DNA of 64,000 nucleotides from Caldicellulosiruptor owensensis OL (GTDB taxonomy: Bacteria; Bacillota; Thermoanaerobacteria; Caldicellulosiruptorales; Caldicellulosiruptoraceae), in NCBI RefSeq assembly GCF_000166335.1, contig NC_014657.1, forward strand, positions 1,356,501-1,420,500, written 5' to 3'. Under the pieces are notes generated by a model that ran no database searches, had not been told where the DNA came from, and saw nothing but the letters and a program-made list of their open reading frames with translations. Of the stretch, positions 26,110-35,460 are shown piece after piece (the stretch's first letter is position 1; each line of letters begins with the position of its first letter). The translations under genes and the position numbers were made by a program.

Positions 26110-28473
26110 TTACTCACCTTTTTTATCATTAAAACTTACCAAATTATCTAAATATTTTTTTAACTTCTGTCTTGCTAAAAGAACCACTTCTTCAAACTTC
26201 TTTCCTGTTAAAATCTCAATAGCTTCATCAATTGTTTTTATTGCCCAGACGTGAAAATTTCCTTTTTTGACTTCCTCTACTACCTCGTCGCATAATACCA
26301 AATTTTTTATATTTTGATGTGGGATTATAACACCCTGCTTGCCATTTAAACCTTTTTTCTTGCAAACATAATAAAAACCTTCTATCTTTTTTGTCACACC
26401 ACCAACAGGCTGAATCACTCCCTTTTGGTTTACAGAACCTGTTATTGCTATTCCCTGATAAATAGGTACATCACTCAAGGCTGAAAGCAGTGCACAAAGT
26501 TCCGCTGCTGATGCAGAATCACCTTCAATACCAGAATATAGCTGTTCAAAGCATATAGTGGCATTTAAGGCAAGTGGCATATCTTGAGCAAACAGTTGCG
26601 AAATATAACCTGAGATAATTAAAATACCCTTACTATGAGTTTTTCCAGACATTTGTACTTCACGTTCAATATTTATTATACCACTTCTTCCGCTACTTGT
26701 GGTAACTGTTATTAAAGAAGGTTTGCCAAAAACATAGTCTCCAACATCCAGAATTGCAAGTGCATTGATTTGTCCTATCTTATAGCCGTCCACATCAACT
26801 AAAATAGTACCTTCCTCAATCATCTGGTTTATTTTCTCTTCATATTTTGCACTCCTGTATTCTTTTTCACAAATTGCTCTACTCACATGTTCTCTTTTCA
26901 CCATACTGCTTTCTTCCAGTTCAGCCCAGGTATTAGCTTCTGCTAATATTTCAACAATTTCGTTAAACCGCGTTGAAAGTTTTTCTTGATTCTCAACAAG
27001 TCTACAGGAATATTCAATTACTTTCTCAACAGCATCCTCACAAAATGGCAATGCACCTTCTTTTTTACAGAATGAGCTAATAAATTGGATCATCTTGTAA
27101 AGATTATCTTGATTGTAGTCCATTTCGCTATCAAAATCAGCTTTAATCTTGAAAAGCTTTTTAAAATCTTCATCGTATGTGTATAAGATGTTATAAATAT
27201 ATTCGCTACCGATTAAAATAACCTTTAAGTCAACTGGTATAGGTTCTGGCTTTAAAGAAGGTGTTATAAAAAGTCCATAAATATCTTTCAGATTCTCGAT
27301 ATATATTTGACCGGTTTTTAAAACTCTTTTTAATGCTTCCCATGCCTGAGGATAACTTAGCAAATCTTTTGCCTGGAGGATAAGATATCCTCCATTTGCC
27401 CTATGAATTGCTCCTGCCTTGATTTTTGTGTAGTCTGTAACAAGGATATTCCCCATCTCATTATCGTATTCAATTTTACCTATAAGATTGTAATAAGTCG
27501 GGTTTATTTCATAAACAACAGGTGCCCCTTCTAATTCTGAATTATCAACAATAACATTGACCTTATATCTATCAAATCTTGACATCTTTTTGTAAGAAGC
27601 AAATTGCAGAGGAAGAGGTGTATCCTCTTCTTCTTTATCCAAAAACTCATCAAGGTTATCAATTATATCATCTGTTACATTATCAATATAGTCCAGAATT
27701 TTTTTGTTATCTTTATACTTACTTCTGATCTCATATACATAATGACTTATGGTAAAAACAGCTATTCTTTTCTGTAATTCCTTTATTCTCTCCTTCAACT
27801 CTTTTTCAAGAATTTTTATTTTCTTTAAAACTTCTTGAGTTTCAAGCTGAAGTTTTTTAACCTTTCTTTCTATCTCATCTCTAATAGTCTTTTCCAGCTC
27901 AGGATATTCCTCTTCTGAAATAGCTTTGCCATTTATAATAGGAATAAAATAAACACCACTTGGTGTATACTTTATCTCAAAATCATATTTCCTTGCTTCT
28001 TCAGCTAAGTTATCTAAAAGCTGTGTCCTCTTTTCCTGATACTCATTGTAGATATTATTTTTGTCATTTTCATATTCCTCGCTGTTAAAAACCTTCTTCA
28101 AATCATTAATTACAAACTCAAGAAAATCTGCCATATCCTTTTTGAAAACTTTACCCATTCCTTTTGGCAGAGATATTGCAATAGGTGAATCAGGATTAAC
28201 AAAATTATAAACATAAACCCAGTCATCAGGAGCAGGTTTGTTTTTTGCTATCTCCTTTAAATAATTTTCAGCAAAGCTTGTCTTACCTGTACCTGTGGGA
28301 CCACACATGTAAATGTTGTATCCTTTTGTGGTAACACTCAGCCCAAATTCAAAAGCTCTTTTGGCTCTTTCCTGACCAATTATTGTGGTCAAAGGTTCTA
28401 TCTCGTTTGTGGTTCTAAATTCAAAACTGGACAAATCTACATTCTTTTTTAATTTATCTGGTGTAAGTTTCAT
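26110..28473 (-). CDS. Lon-like ATP-dependent protease (AAA_32/LonC-type)
   Basis: AAA+ protease-like protein of 787 residues. The N-terminus has Walker A GPTGTGKTSFAENYL near residue 60. A long charged coiled-coil segment follows (about 180-270), then GGYLILQAKDLLSYPQAWEALKRVL. The C-terminal Lon proteolytic domain keeps a serine in EGDSASAAEL (about residue 653) and a lysine in GGVTKKIEGF (about 696), the Ser-Lys dyad. It is the AAA_32 subfamily found in Firmicutes, not housekeeping LonA. I use ATG 28473, nine bases after GGAG; another ATG lies two codons upstream. Targets are unknown. Confidence 0.88.
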   Translation of the reverse strand: MKLTPDKLKKNVDLSSFEFRTTNEIEPLTTIIGQERAKRAFEFGLSVTTKGYNIYMCGPTGTGKTSFAENYLKEIAKNKPAPDDWVYVYNFVNPDSPIAISLPKGMGKVFKKDMADFLEFVINDLKKVFNSEEYENDKNNIYNEYQEKRTQLLDNLAEEARKYDFEIKYTPSGVYFIPIINGKAISEEEYPELEKTIRDEIERKVKKLQLETQEVLKKIKILEKELKERIKELQKRIAVFTISHYVYEIRSKYKDNKKILDYIDNVTDDIIDNLDEFLDKEEEDTPLPLQFASYKKMSRFDRYKVNVIVDNSELEGAPVVYEINPTYYNLIGKIEYDNEMGNILVTDYTKIKAGAIHRANGGYLILQAKDLLSYPQAWEALKRVLKTGQIYIENLKDIYGLFITPSLKPEPIPVDLKVILIGSEYIYNILYTYDEDFKKLFKIKADFDSEMDYNQDNLYKMIQFISSFCKKEGALPFCEDAVEKVIEYSCRLVENQEKLSTRFNEIVEILAEANTWAELEESSMVKREHVSRAICEKEYRSAKYEEKINQMIEEGTILVDVDGYKIGQINALAILDVGDYVFGKPSLITVTTSSGRSGIINIEREVQMSGKTHSKGILIISGYISQLFAQDMPLALNATICFEQLYSGIEGDSASAAELCALLSALSDVPIYQGIAITGSVNQKGVIQPVGGVTKKIEGFYYVCKKKGLNGKQGVIIPHQNIKNLVLCDEVVEEVKKGNFHVWAIKTIDEAIEILTGKKFEEVVLLARQKLKKYLDNLVSFNDKKGE

Positions 28474-28653
28474 AAACATTTCACTCCATCTTTGCAGTTC
28501 TTCTTTAAAAATTTTATACCCTTTTTTTAGATATTTATTCTTTCTTATAAAGACAAACTATGTTGTTAGAATAAAAAAATAGCTGTAAAATAAATGTTAT
28601 GAACCATTTTAAAACTGGTAACAATTAATAAAATAAAAAATATAAGGAGTTGA

Positions 28654-29418
28654 ATGCACATGGGAAACGAAAAGATATATATGATTCCTGTCAACGACGC
28701 TTTTTCAATAAATTGCGAATGTGCCTTTTGTTACCTTGAAAACAATTTCGAAAAACAATGTATTGAAATTGTGCTTGGTGAAAGTGTTATGGAGGTTGAT
28801 GCAAGAATAGAGACAAACAAAAAAGGGTTTTGCAGAAGGCACTTTCACATGCTGCTTGAACAAAAAAATAAACTTCCTTACGGACTTATATTGGAAACTC
28901 ACCTCAATGAGATAAAAAAACATCTTGAAAATCTTATATATTCTAATTTTTCAGAATCAAGCTTGCAACAAAAAGAAGGGTTTATCAAAAAACTTTTTAG
29001 CAATCAAAATTTGAACAAAAACAAATTGACAGATATAATCCAATACTTAGAAAACCTCTCTTCCCAGTGCGTTATCTGTGAAAGGATTCAATCAAGGATG
29101 AAAAATTATTTTGAAGTATTCTTTTTCATGTGGAAAAACCAGAAAGAGTTTCAGCAAAAAGTTCTTTCTTCAAAAGGATTTTGCTTACATCACTTTAATG
29201 AACTTTTGAAATATTCTATAGACCACTTGTCTGGGAAAGAATTTAATAACTTTGTCGAAAAAATTTGTAAAATTGAGCTTGACAATCTTTCTCGAATCTA
29301 TACAAACGTCTGTGACTTCAACAAACAGTTTGATTACAGAAACGCAAATAATACTGTTACTGAAGAGATAAGAAACTCGCTTTTGAATGCCACTGAAAAA
29401 CTTGGAAAATATAAGTAA
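28654..29418 (+). CDS. DUF6062-type protein with duplicated Cys/His motifs
   Basis: A 254-residue soluble protein of unknown function that resembles the DUF6062 family. I see two similar halves. The first has CAFC (Cys23, Cys26) and KGFCRRHF (Cys60, His63); the second has CVIC (Cys139, Cys142) and KGFCLHHF (Cys177, His180). This CxxC...CxxH pattern twice suggests two metal sites, zinc or a cluster. AAGGAG lies before ATG 28654; a second ATG two codons later is also possible. It is the only plus-strand gene in this neighbourhood and converges with the ATPase-Asp23 gene, whose stop is 9 nt away. Confidence 0.75.
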   Translation: MHMGNEKIYMIPVNDAFSINCECAFCYLENNFEKQCIEIVLGESVMEVDARIETNKKGFCRRHFHMLLEQKNKLPYGLILETHLNEIKKHLENLIYSNFSESSLQQKEGFIKKLFSNQNLNKNKLTDIIQYLENLSSQCVICERIQSRMKNYFEVFFFMWKNQKEFQQKVLSSKGFCLHHFNELLKYSIDHLSGKEFNNFVEKICKIELDNLSRIYTNVCDFNKQFDYRNANNTVTEEIRNSLLNATEKLGKYK

Positions 29419-29427
29419 AAAATATTT

Positions 29428-30237
29428 TTACGCTTGTACTCCCTTTGCGATAATGTGAATATATTCTACGTTTATTGAAGTATAATACTCTATCTCATCT
29501 TTTATTTCCCTCTGTATTTTTTCAAGCACATATTTTATGTTGTAACCAAATTTTAATATAACTTCAATTTTTATATACAACAGATTATTCTTGATAGCGA
29601 GGTCAATTGAAAGTATCCTGGCAATTTCCTTGCTTTTTTTGAGTACTCTGCGAACATACGCAATCAAGACATTTTCTGAAATAATATATTCACCCAAATA
29701 GCTAAAGGTAGGTCTTACTATAGTCTTTTCGGCAACAATATAATCATTGAGGTTAATTCTTTTAAAAAGCTTTAAAGGATATATCAACAAACCCGAAAAG
29801 TCTTTTTTTATTTCAAAAGTTGGAACGGGTACAACGTGTTTTCCTTCTTTATTTCGCATTGTTATTGCTTTTTTTATCTCAAGGTCGCTCGAAACTTCTT
29901 TGATATCAACAAATCTTTCAATACTTCCCAATTCTAATCTTTTTGCTATCATCTGTGCCATCTGTTTGGATGTAGCTAAGATTAAAATAGAATCAATGTT
30001 CAAATCTTTTATGGCCTTTTTTACCTCATTTGCATGATCATCTTCCATAAAAAGTGCTCTTCTGACCGAAGCCAAATATGTAGGTTCTTTCTTTGCAGAC
30101 TTTCCTGCAACAAGCTTTGAGTTGTAAACCAAAATGCCGTCGTCTATTATAGCGCTTGCTCCCAGCATCTTTGCAACCACTATTGCCTTGTAGCTTTTAC
30201 CTGTACCACTTGGTCCAACTAAAGCATACACTTTCAC
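29428..30237 (-). CDS. P-loop ATPase fused to an Asp23-like domain
   Basis: A 269-residue protein of unknown function. Residues 8-15 are a Walker A motif (GPSGTGKS), followed by LGASAIIDDGILVYNSKLVAGKSAKKEP and a P-loop NTPase-like core to about residue 165. From about residue 184 the sequence (YLGEYIISENVLIAYVRR, then IKIEVILKFGYNIKYVLEKIQ and INVEYIHI) follows the Asp23/Gls24 pattern of alkaline-shock and envelope-stress proteins. The start is GTG behind AAAGGTTG. The neighbours are ispD and the DUF6062-type gene. An ATPase plus Asp23 architecture suggests nucleotide-dependent assembly or stress signalling; this is inference. Confidence 0.72.
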   Translation of the reverse strand: MKVYALVGPSGTGKSYKAIVVAKMLGASAIIDDGILVYNSKLVAGKSAKKEPTYLASVRRALFMEDDHANEVKKAIKDLNIDSILILATSKQMAQMIAKRLELGSIERFVDIKEVSSDLEIKKAITMRNKEGKHVVPVPTFEIKKDFSGLLIYPLKLFKRINLNDYIVAEKTIVRPTFSYLGEYIISENVLIAYVRRVLKKSKEIARILSIDLAIKNNLLYIKIEVILKFGYNIKYVLEKIQREIKDEIEYYTSINVEYIHIIAKGVQA

Positions 30238-30287
30238 AGCATCACAACCTTTTCAAAAAGTTTTAAAACCTTTCAAAAGATATTTTA

Positions 30288-30965
30288 CTACCAATACCCC
30301 TTTTCTACAATAGCCTCCGCAATCAACAGATCTTCTTTTGTGGTTATTTTGAAATTTACGCTACTATTTTCAATTATCTTAGGCTTTATACCCATCAACT
30401 CAACATACTGAAGGTCATCTGTAAATAATTCATCCTTAAACATTTTATATCCTTTATATATCAAATCAAACTTAAAAACTTGGGGGGTTTGTATCAGACA
30501 AATATTAAATCGTGGCAATGTCTTTTGAATGTGACCGTCCACTACAAACTTTACAGTATCCTTTGCCAAAATGCCAGGTGCAACTGCTAAATGAACCTCA
30601 ACCTCTTTAACAAGCTTTTCAATCAGCTGTAAAGTGATAAAAGGCCTTGCAGCATCGTGGATTGCAACAATATCACACTTGTTTTTTAAAATCTCTAAAC
30701 CTTTTTTTACAGTGTCTGCTCGCTCTTTTCCTCCATAATCCCAATAAATAACTTTACTGTATTTTTCTTTCAAACTTTTTACAATGTCTTCAAACCCTTG
30801 AGGTACAAGCATCACAACTCCATCAATAAAATGAGATTTTTCAAACACCTCAAGAGAATATTCAATTACCATCTTATCCTTTAAAAATAAAAATTGTTTG
30901 GGGGTATCCCCCCCAAACCTTGTGCCTTTACCTGCCGCACATAAAATAGCGCATGTTTTCACCAT
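30288..30965 (-). CDS. ispD: 2-C-methyl-D-erythritol 4-phosphate cytidylyltransferase
   Basis: Transfers CMP to methylerythritol phosphate in the non-mevalonate isoprenoid pathway. The 225-residue protein has the nucleotide-binding AAGKGTRFGGDTPKQF at the N-terminus, DYGGKERADTVKKGL, HDAARPFI and NSSVNFKITTKEDL near the end, all IspD hallmarks. GGAGGG precedes ATG 30965 closely, so GTG one codon later could be the true start. ispE is encoded in this window at 45201, not linked. The isoprenoid product is also the donor used by MiaA. Confidence 0.95.
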   Translation of the reverse strand: MVKTCAILCAAGKGTRFGGDTPKQFLFLKDKMVIEYSLEVFEKSHFIDGVVMLVPQGFEDIVKSLKEKYSKVIYWDYGGKERADTVKKGLEILKNKCDIVAIHDAARPFITLQLIEKLVKEVEVHLAVAPGILAKDTVKFVVDGHIQKTLPRFNICLIQTPQVFKFDLIYKGYKMFKDELFTDDLQYVELMGIKPKIIENSSVNFKITTKEDLLIAEAIVEKGYW

Positions 30966-30976
30966 TTTCCCTCCAC

Positions 30977-32629
30977 TTACTCTACCATATCAGGATAGTA
31001 CATTCTCCATGATGTCCAGCCACCGCTCATATTCAAACAATCAAAACCATTTGCCTTTAAAATCAAACATCCATGGTATGACCTGAATCCAACACCACAG
31101 TAAACAATAATCTTCTTGTCCTTTGGAAGTTCACTCACTCTATTTCTCAGCTCATCTACAGGAATATTTACTGCTCCCTTTACATGTCCAAACTCGTACT
31201 CTTCTGGTGTTCTTACATCTAAGACAATATAATCTGGGTTATCAAGAAGTTCAAATACTCTATCAGGCAAGATGTTTTTAACCTCTCCACGTAATATATT
31301 AGAAGCTGTCATGCCAGCCATTATGACAGGGTCTTTTGCTGATGAGAATGGCGGTGCATACACAAGATCAAGATTCTCCAAATCAAATACAGTCAAACCT
31401 GCATATATTGCAGTTGCAATAACATCAGCTCTTTTGTCTACTCCTTCTTTTCCAATAACCTGTGCACCATAAATTCTGCCAGTTGTGCTGTCAAATATAA
31501 GTTTTATTGTCAGTTGCTTTCCTCCAGGATAGTAACCAGCATGATGAAGAGGATGAACAATGGTTACATTGTAATTAAGTCCTTGGTCTTTACACTCAGT
31601 TTCGCTAAGCCCAACCTTTGCCAAAGCCCAGTCAAATACCTTTATAATAGAACTACCTACAACTCCTTTGAATTCCAAATTTCCGCCTGCTGCATTGCAC
31701 CCAGCAACTCTTCCCTGCTTGTTTGCAGGTCCTGCCAAGGGAATCCATACATTTTTGCCTGTGATAATACTTTTTACTTCAACCGCATCGCCGGCTGCAT
31801 AAATGTCAGGGTCAGAGGTCTGCATCTTGTTATTTACCACAATTCCCCTGTTCACTTCAAGACCTGCTTCTCTTGCAAGCTCAACATTTGGTATCACACC
31901 TGCTGTCTGAAAAACAACATCACATTCTATCTCTTCACCATTTGAAAGTTTTAACCTCTTTGCAACCCCGTCAATAACATCTGCATCAACCACAGATACA
32001 CCAGTTTTCACATCAACACCTTTTTCTTTTAACGTATCTACAACAGGGTTTGTCATCTCTTTGTCAAACTGAGGTAAAATAGAACTTTTTAGTTCAATAA
32101 TGGTACACTCAACACCCAGAAGATTTAGCTGTTCAGCAAGTTCCATGCCAATATAGCCTGCTCCAATTACAACCGCTTTTTTTACTGGATCTGCAGAAAA
32201 AGCCTCTTTTATTTTATCAACATCATAGAGTGTAAAACATGTGTAAGAGTTTTTGCAATCTTTCAAAAAAGGTAAAACAAAAGGTCTCGCACCTGTTGCA
32301 ATGATAAGCTTGTCGTAGCTTTCCTCATATGTTGTATTATTTCTTTTGTCTAAAACGGTCACAGTTTTCTTACTTCTGTTGATTTTTGTAACTTGGGATA
32401 ACGTACGAACATCAATATTATATCTTTTCCTGAACAGCTCTTCTCTTACAACAAGCAAATTATCTCTTTTTGGGATTGTTCCACCAACATAGTACGGAAG
32501 ACCGCAGTTTGCAAATGATACATACTCTCCCTGCTCAAGTAGTACAATCTGAGCATTTTCATTTGTTCTTCTGGCTTTTGTGGCCGCCGATGCTCCAGCT
32601 GCAACTCCACCGATTATCACAATTTTCAT
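30977..32629 (-). CDS. CoA-disulfide reductase with C-terminal rhodanese domain
   Basis: FAD- and NAD(P)H-dependent disulfide reductase of 550 residues (CoADR-RHD type). The N-terminal GGVAAGASAATKARR binds FAD, and Cys42 in SFANCGLPYYVGG is the single redox cysteine that forms a mixed disulfide with CoA. GAGYIGMELAEQL binds the pyridine nucleotide. A rhodanese domain occupies about residues 455-550, with the sulfur-carrying Cys511 in VYCGVGFRS. Such fusions reduce CoA persulfide or polysulfide, which fits an anaerobe handling sulfur or oxygen stress. It is 11 nt before ispD on the same strand, an unusual partner. Confidence 0.9.
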   Translation of the reverse strand: MKIVIIGGVAAGASAATKARRTNENAQIVLLEQGEYVSFANCGLPYYVGGTIPKRDNLLVVREELFRKRYNIDVRTLSQVTKINRSKKTVTVLDKRNNTTYEESYDKLIIATGARPFVLPFLKDCKNSYTCFTLYDVDKIKEAFSADPVKKAVVIGAGYIGMELAEQLNLLGVECTIIELKSSILPQFDKEMTNPVVDTLKEKGVDVKTGVSVVDADVIDGVAKRLKLSNGEEIECDVVFQTAGVIPNVELAREAGLEVNRGIVVNNKMQTSDPDIYAAGDAVEVKSIITGKNVWIPLAGPANKQGRVAGCNAAGGNLEFKGVVGSSIIKVFDWALAKVGLSETECKDQGLNYNVTIVHPLHHAGYYPGGKQLTIKLIFDSTTGRIYGAQVIGKEGVDKRADVIATAIYAGLTVFDLENLDLVYAPPFSSAKDPVIMAGMTASNILRGEVKNILPDRVFELLDNPDYIVLDVRTPEEYEFGHVKGAVNIPVDELRNRVSELPKDKKIIVYCGVGFRSYHGCLILKANGFDCLNMSGGWTSWRMYYPDMVE

Positions 32630-32714
32630 TTGTTTACCATTCCCCTTTCTATCAGTAATTTTAATTTATACGTCATTTCTTTATCAAACTATCTTCTCAT
32701 TTCATTTTATCACT

Positions 32715-35264
32715 TTAGATATTTTTTGCAAATATATTATGAAGCAAAGATGGAAATAATGAACAGATTATGATAATAGCCCATTCAAGACTTTTCAAGG
32801 AACTTATTTCAAATACTATACCCAGCTGTGGTATATATATTACCAGTAAAAACAAAACAAATGATGAAATTACAGCAATTAAAAGATATGTGTTGCCAAA
32901 CAACATTGAGAGTATGTTTCTTTTATTTGTTGAACACTCAAAGGCAAAAATGAGTTGAGATATTACAAGTGTAGCAAATGCAACTGTTCTTGCTGTTTCA
33001 AGATTATAACCTTTTAAAAGAGGCAAATAAAATGATAAGGTTGCAAATATGCCAATTGAAAAACCTCTCAATATTATCTCCTGCATCAGTCCACCTGCAA
33101 AAAGACTTTCCTTTTTTGGTCTTGGTTTTCTCTTCATTAAGTCTTCATCGCCTCTGGAAAGAGAAAGGGCTGCTGCGGGAAGACCATCTGTCACAAGATT
33201 TACCCACAAAATTTGCATGGGCAAGAGTGCAATTGGCAAATTTAATATCGAGGTAAAAAGCATTATCAATACCTCACCAATATTACAAGCAAGAAGATAT
33301 TTAACAAACTTTTTTATATTGTCATATATAACTCTTCCCTCTTCAATAGCATGAACAATTGTGGCATAATTATCATCAAGCAATATCATTGAAGCAGCTT
33401 CTTTTGTAACATCACTCCCACTTATTCCCATAGCAATACCAATATCTGCTTCTTTTACTGCTGGTGCGTCATTTACTCCATCGCCTGTCATGGCAACAAT
33501 GTTTCCTTTTCTTTTTAAAAGTCTTACAATTTTTAGTTTGCAAAGCGGGTCTACCCTCGCAAATACTGAAATATTGTCAATATTTTTCTCGATAAACTTC
33601 TCATCTTTTTCAAGTTCCTCACCTGTAACAACCTCTTCGAAGCTTTCTGCAATTCCAAGTTCTCTTGCTATTGTAAACGCTGTAAGTTTATGGTCACCCG
33701 TTATCATAACTGTTTTAACTCCAGCTTTTCTTGCCTTGCTAATTGCCAGCTTGACACCTCTTTTAGGTGGGTCTATCATTCCAACTAGCCCTAAAAAAAT
33801 CATATTATCTACATCTTGTGAATTAAATTTCATGCACATAAGCAAAACTCTCAATGCTGCACTGCACATCAGTTCATTTTTCTTGGCAATTATCCTCTTT
33901 TCATAGGAGGTAAGTTCTTTTATTGTCCCATCTTGACACATATAAAACTTGCATCTTCCAATCAAGCTCTCATATGCACCCTTGACAAATAAAATACTGC
34001 TATCACCATATCTTACTGTTACACCCATATACCGTTTGTTAGAATCGAAAGGTATTTCTGCCACTTTTTCTTCTCTTTTTATATACTCTTTATATTTTTT
34101 TGCCAAAACCAAAAGTGCTATTTCAGTTGGGTCACCGCTTGTTTTTAAGTCATTTCTGATTTTTTCTAACTCTGCATTGTTGCAGTTAACAGCACACATC
34201 ATTATGTAATCAAGAAGCTGATTTTTTACAATTCGGCCGTTTAAAAGAATCCTTCCTTTCAAATCATACCCTGTCCCTTCAACCTCTATGCTCATGTCAA
34301 CTGTCTCTATCCTTTTCACAGTCATCTTGTTCTCTGTCAAAGTCCCTGTTTTGTCTGAACAAATAACATTTACACACCCTAAGGTCTCAACAGATGAAAG
34401 CTTTCTTACAAGTGCATTTTTCTTTGCCATACGCTGAACCCCTATTGCTAAGGTAATTGTTACAACAGCAGGAAGACCTTCAGGAATTGCTGCAACTGCT
34501 AAACTTATTCCTATCATAAACATGTCGTAGATATTTTGTTTTCTAATTATTCCCAGTATTACTATTACACTGCATATAGCAATACAAATTACAGCAAGTA
34601 TTTTGCCAAGCTGGTTTAATCTGACTTGCAAAGGTGTTTTGGTCTCATGTGTTTCTCCCAGTACCTTTGCTATTTGTCCCATTTTGGTGTTAAGCCCTAT
34701 TGAAGTAACCCTCATCAAACCCTTTCCTTTGACTACGTATGTGCCCATATAAAGTTTATTTTCAGTGTGAACATCCTTGTCCACGGCTATAGACTCACCT
34801 GTTAAGATAGACTCATCAACTTTCAGTGAATATCCTTTGACTAATATTCCATCTGCTGGAATTCTGTCTCCTTCTTCAATTACTACAATGTCTCCTACTG
34901 TTACATATTTTGCTTCAATTACTTCTAATTTTCCGTCTCTTATGACTTTTGCTTTGTAGGAAATATAGTTTTTTAATGATTCCAAAGCTCTTTCGGCTTT
35001 GTATTCCTGAATAAACCCCAGCGTTCCGTTTAAAATTATAAGGAAAAAGATAACAATAGCATCTAAAAACTCGCCGAGCAAAAATGATAAAGCTGTAGAC
35101 ACAGCCAAAATCAGAACCAGAATGTCTTTGAACTGGTCTAAAAATATTGAAAGAGGTTTCTTTCTTTTTTCAATTTCAATCTCGTTTATGCCATATCTTT
35201 CCAAATTCTCTTCAGCTTCTTTGAAAGAAAGCCCTTTTTCAAAGCTTTTAAGATTGTTCACCAT
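32715..35264 (-). CDS. P-type cation ATPase, P2A (calcium) type
   Basis: Integral membrane pump of 849 residues. The order is a cation-ATPase N domain (LSFKEAEENLERYGINEI), two transmembrane spans, an actuator domain with LTGES, a membrane-embedded AAIPEGLPAVV (M4 ion-binding motif of Ca2+ pumps), phosphorylation site CSDKTGTLTENKM, nucleotide-binding region with VKGAYE, then MTGDGVNDAPAVKEADIGIAMG and four to six C-terminal spans. The PEGLPA motif and domain order match SERCA/PMR1-like pumps, so Ca2+ (or Mn2+) export is likely. The ribosome site is weak. It stands alone, divergent from the ABC exporter genes. Confidence 0.9.
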   Translation of the reverse strand: MVNNLKSFEKGLSFKEAEENLERYGINEIEIEKRKKPLSIFLDQFKDILVLILAVSTALSFLLGEFLDAIVIFFLIILNGTLGFIQEYKAERALESLKNYISYKAKVIRDGKLEVIEAKYVTVGDIVVIEEGDRIPADGILVKGYSLKVDESILTGESIAVDKDVHTENKLYMGTYVVKGKGLMRVTSIGLNTKMGQIAKVLGETHETKTPLQVRLNQLGKILAVICIAICSVIVILGIIRKQNIYDMFMIGISLAVAAIPEGLPAVVTITLAIGVQRMAKKNALVRKLSSVETLGCVNVICSDKTGTLTENKMTVKRIETVDMSIEVEGTGYDLKGRILLNGRIVKNQLLDYIMMCAVNCNNAELEKIRNDLKTSGDPTEIALLVLAKKYKEYIKREEKVAEIPFDSNKRYMGVTVRYGDSSILFVKGAYESLIGRCKFYMCQDGTIKELTSYEKRIIAKKNELMCSAALRVLLMCMKFNSQDVDNMIFLGLVGMIDPPKRGVKLAISKARKAGVKTVMITGDHKLTAFTIARELGIAESFEEVVTGEELEKDEKFIEKNIDNISVFARVDPLCKLKIVRLLKRKGNIVAMTGDGVNDAPAVKEADIGIAMGISGSDVTKEAASMILLDDNYATIVHAIEEGRVIYDNIKKFVKYLLACNIGEVLIMLFTSILNLPIALLPMQILWVNLVTDGLPAAALSLSRGDEDLMKRKPRPKKESLFAGGLMQEIILRGFSIGIFATLSFYLPLLKGYNLETARTVAFATLVISQLIFAFECSTNKRNILSMLFGNTYLLIAVISSFVLFLLVIYIPQLGIVFEISSLKSLEWAIIIICSLFPSLLHNIFAKNI

Positions 35265-35460
35265 CGTGGTTTTATCATCCTTGCCTGAATATCTATAAAC
35301 AATATTATTAAAAAGCTCAATGTTTTATGAAGAACAAATAAAGGCTTAAAAAAGTGAGCTAAATATTAAAATTCTTATATTTATTTTCACATAAAACAGG
35401 TTTATAATGTATTAAAGTGGCCAGCGAATAAAAATTTAAGTTTGGAAGGGTGCTGCTCAA

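Noticed and set aside
25165..30237. The 25-30 kb block as one novel operon or defence system
   Set aside because: Its genes are on different strands and use different signals. Only the ATPase-Asp23 gene and the DUF6062-type gene are of unknown function, and their pairing is convergent, so co-transcription is excluded.
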